From NCBI GenBank assembly GCA_016195215.1, contig JACPZY010000096.1, positions 1 through 37,495 of the forward strand: a stretch of DNA of 37,495 nt, given 5' to 3'. Source of the stretch: Actinomycetota bacterium (lineage in GTDB: Bacteria; Actinomycetota; Actinomycetes; Nanopelagicales; Nanopelagicaceae). This document shows positions 37,436 to 37,495 of the stretch, piece after piece. The position numbers were made by a program, and so were the translations under genes. The notes below the pieces were generated by a model that saw only the letters and a program-made list of their open reading frames with translations, was not told where the DNA came from and searched no databases. The stretch's first letter is position 1. Each line of letters begins with the position of its first letter.

Positions 37436-37494
37436 TTGAGTGTTTGTCGAGGGCGTGCATTGAGCTCTTGCGCAATTGCATCAAGTTCTTCCTC
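37384..37494 (-). pseudogene. IS30-family transposase C-terminal remnant
   Basis: Minus-strand frame reads EEELDAIAQELNARPRQTLNWMTPSEKFLEVVAMTG*, the LNxRPRxTLxWxTP signature of IS30-type C-termini; its last codons fall in the presumed IS481 end. Confidence 0.65.
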
Positions 37495-37495
37495 G

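Noticed and set aside
1-37495. CRISPR array, prophage or toxin-antitoxin/defence module
   Set aside because: No regularly spaced direct repeats were seen and no ORF carries recognisable defence or phage motifs; the only mobile-element signal is at the right end.

Overview
The window is a dense 37.5-kb bacterial segment. Gene content and order (upp / tadA-associated protein / tadA / tRNA-Ser, ACT-type malic enzyme, IlvD/Edd + U32-like pair) suggest an actinobacterium; this is inference. From left to right it holds: (i) the 3' end of an aldose-epimerase-like gene and a tight plus-strand operon with an SDR, an SMP-30 lactonase, a 3-hydroxybutyrate dehydrogenase, acetoacetyl-CoA synthetase and an enolase-superfamily dehydratase; (ii) small accessory genes (GNAT, ICMT-like, DUF3224); (iii) two minus-strand ABC importers in tandem (spermidine/putrescine type and oligopeptide type), each with a strong hairpin just after the substrate-binding-protein gene; (iv) a beta-CASP metallo-beta-lactamase nuclease convergent with an IlvD/Edd dehydratase + U32-like gene pair, which has a composite palindromic operator over a consensus-like promoter; (v) a glycan cluster with three glycosyltransferases and a WbpA/B/D/E-like set for a 2,3-diacetamido uronic acid nucleotide sugar; (vi) ABC-F ATPase, DMT/YdcZ-like transporter, LacI regulator, malic enzyme, upp, tadA-associated gene, tadA and tRNA-Ser(CGA); (vii) an IS481-family transposase starting right next to the tRNA CCA end and joined to a truncated IS30-like transposase C-terminus at the window edge. 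I found no CRISPR array and no clear defence system. The best leads are non-coding: the three-half-site operator upstream of the U32-like gene, the bistable palindrome before tadA, and the hairpins inside both transporter operons. All family calls were made by eye from protein motifs; no search was run.
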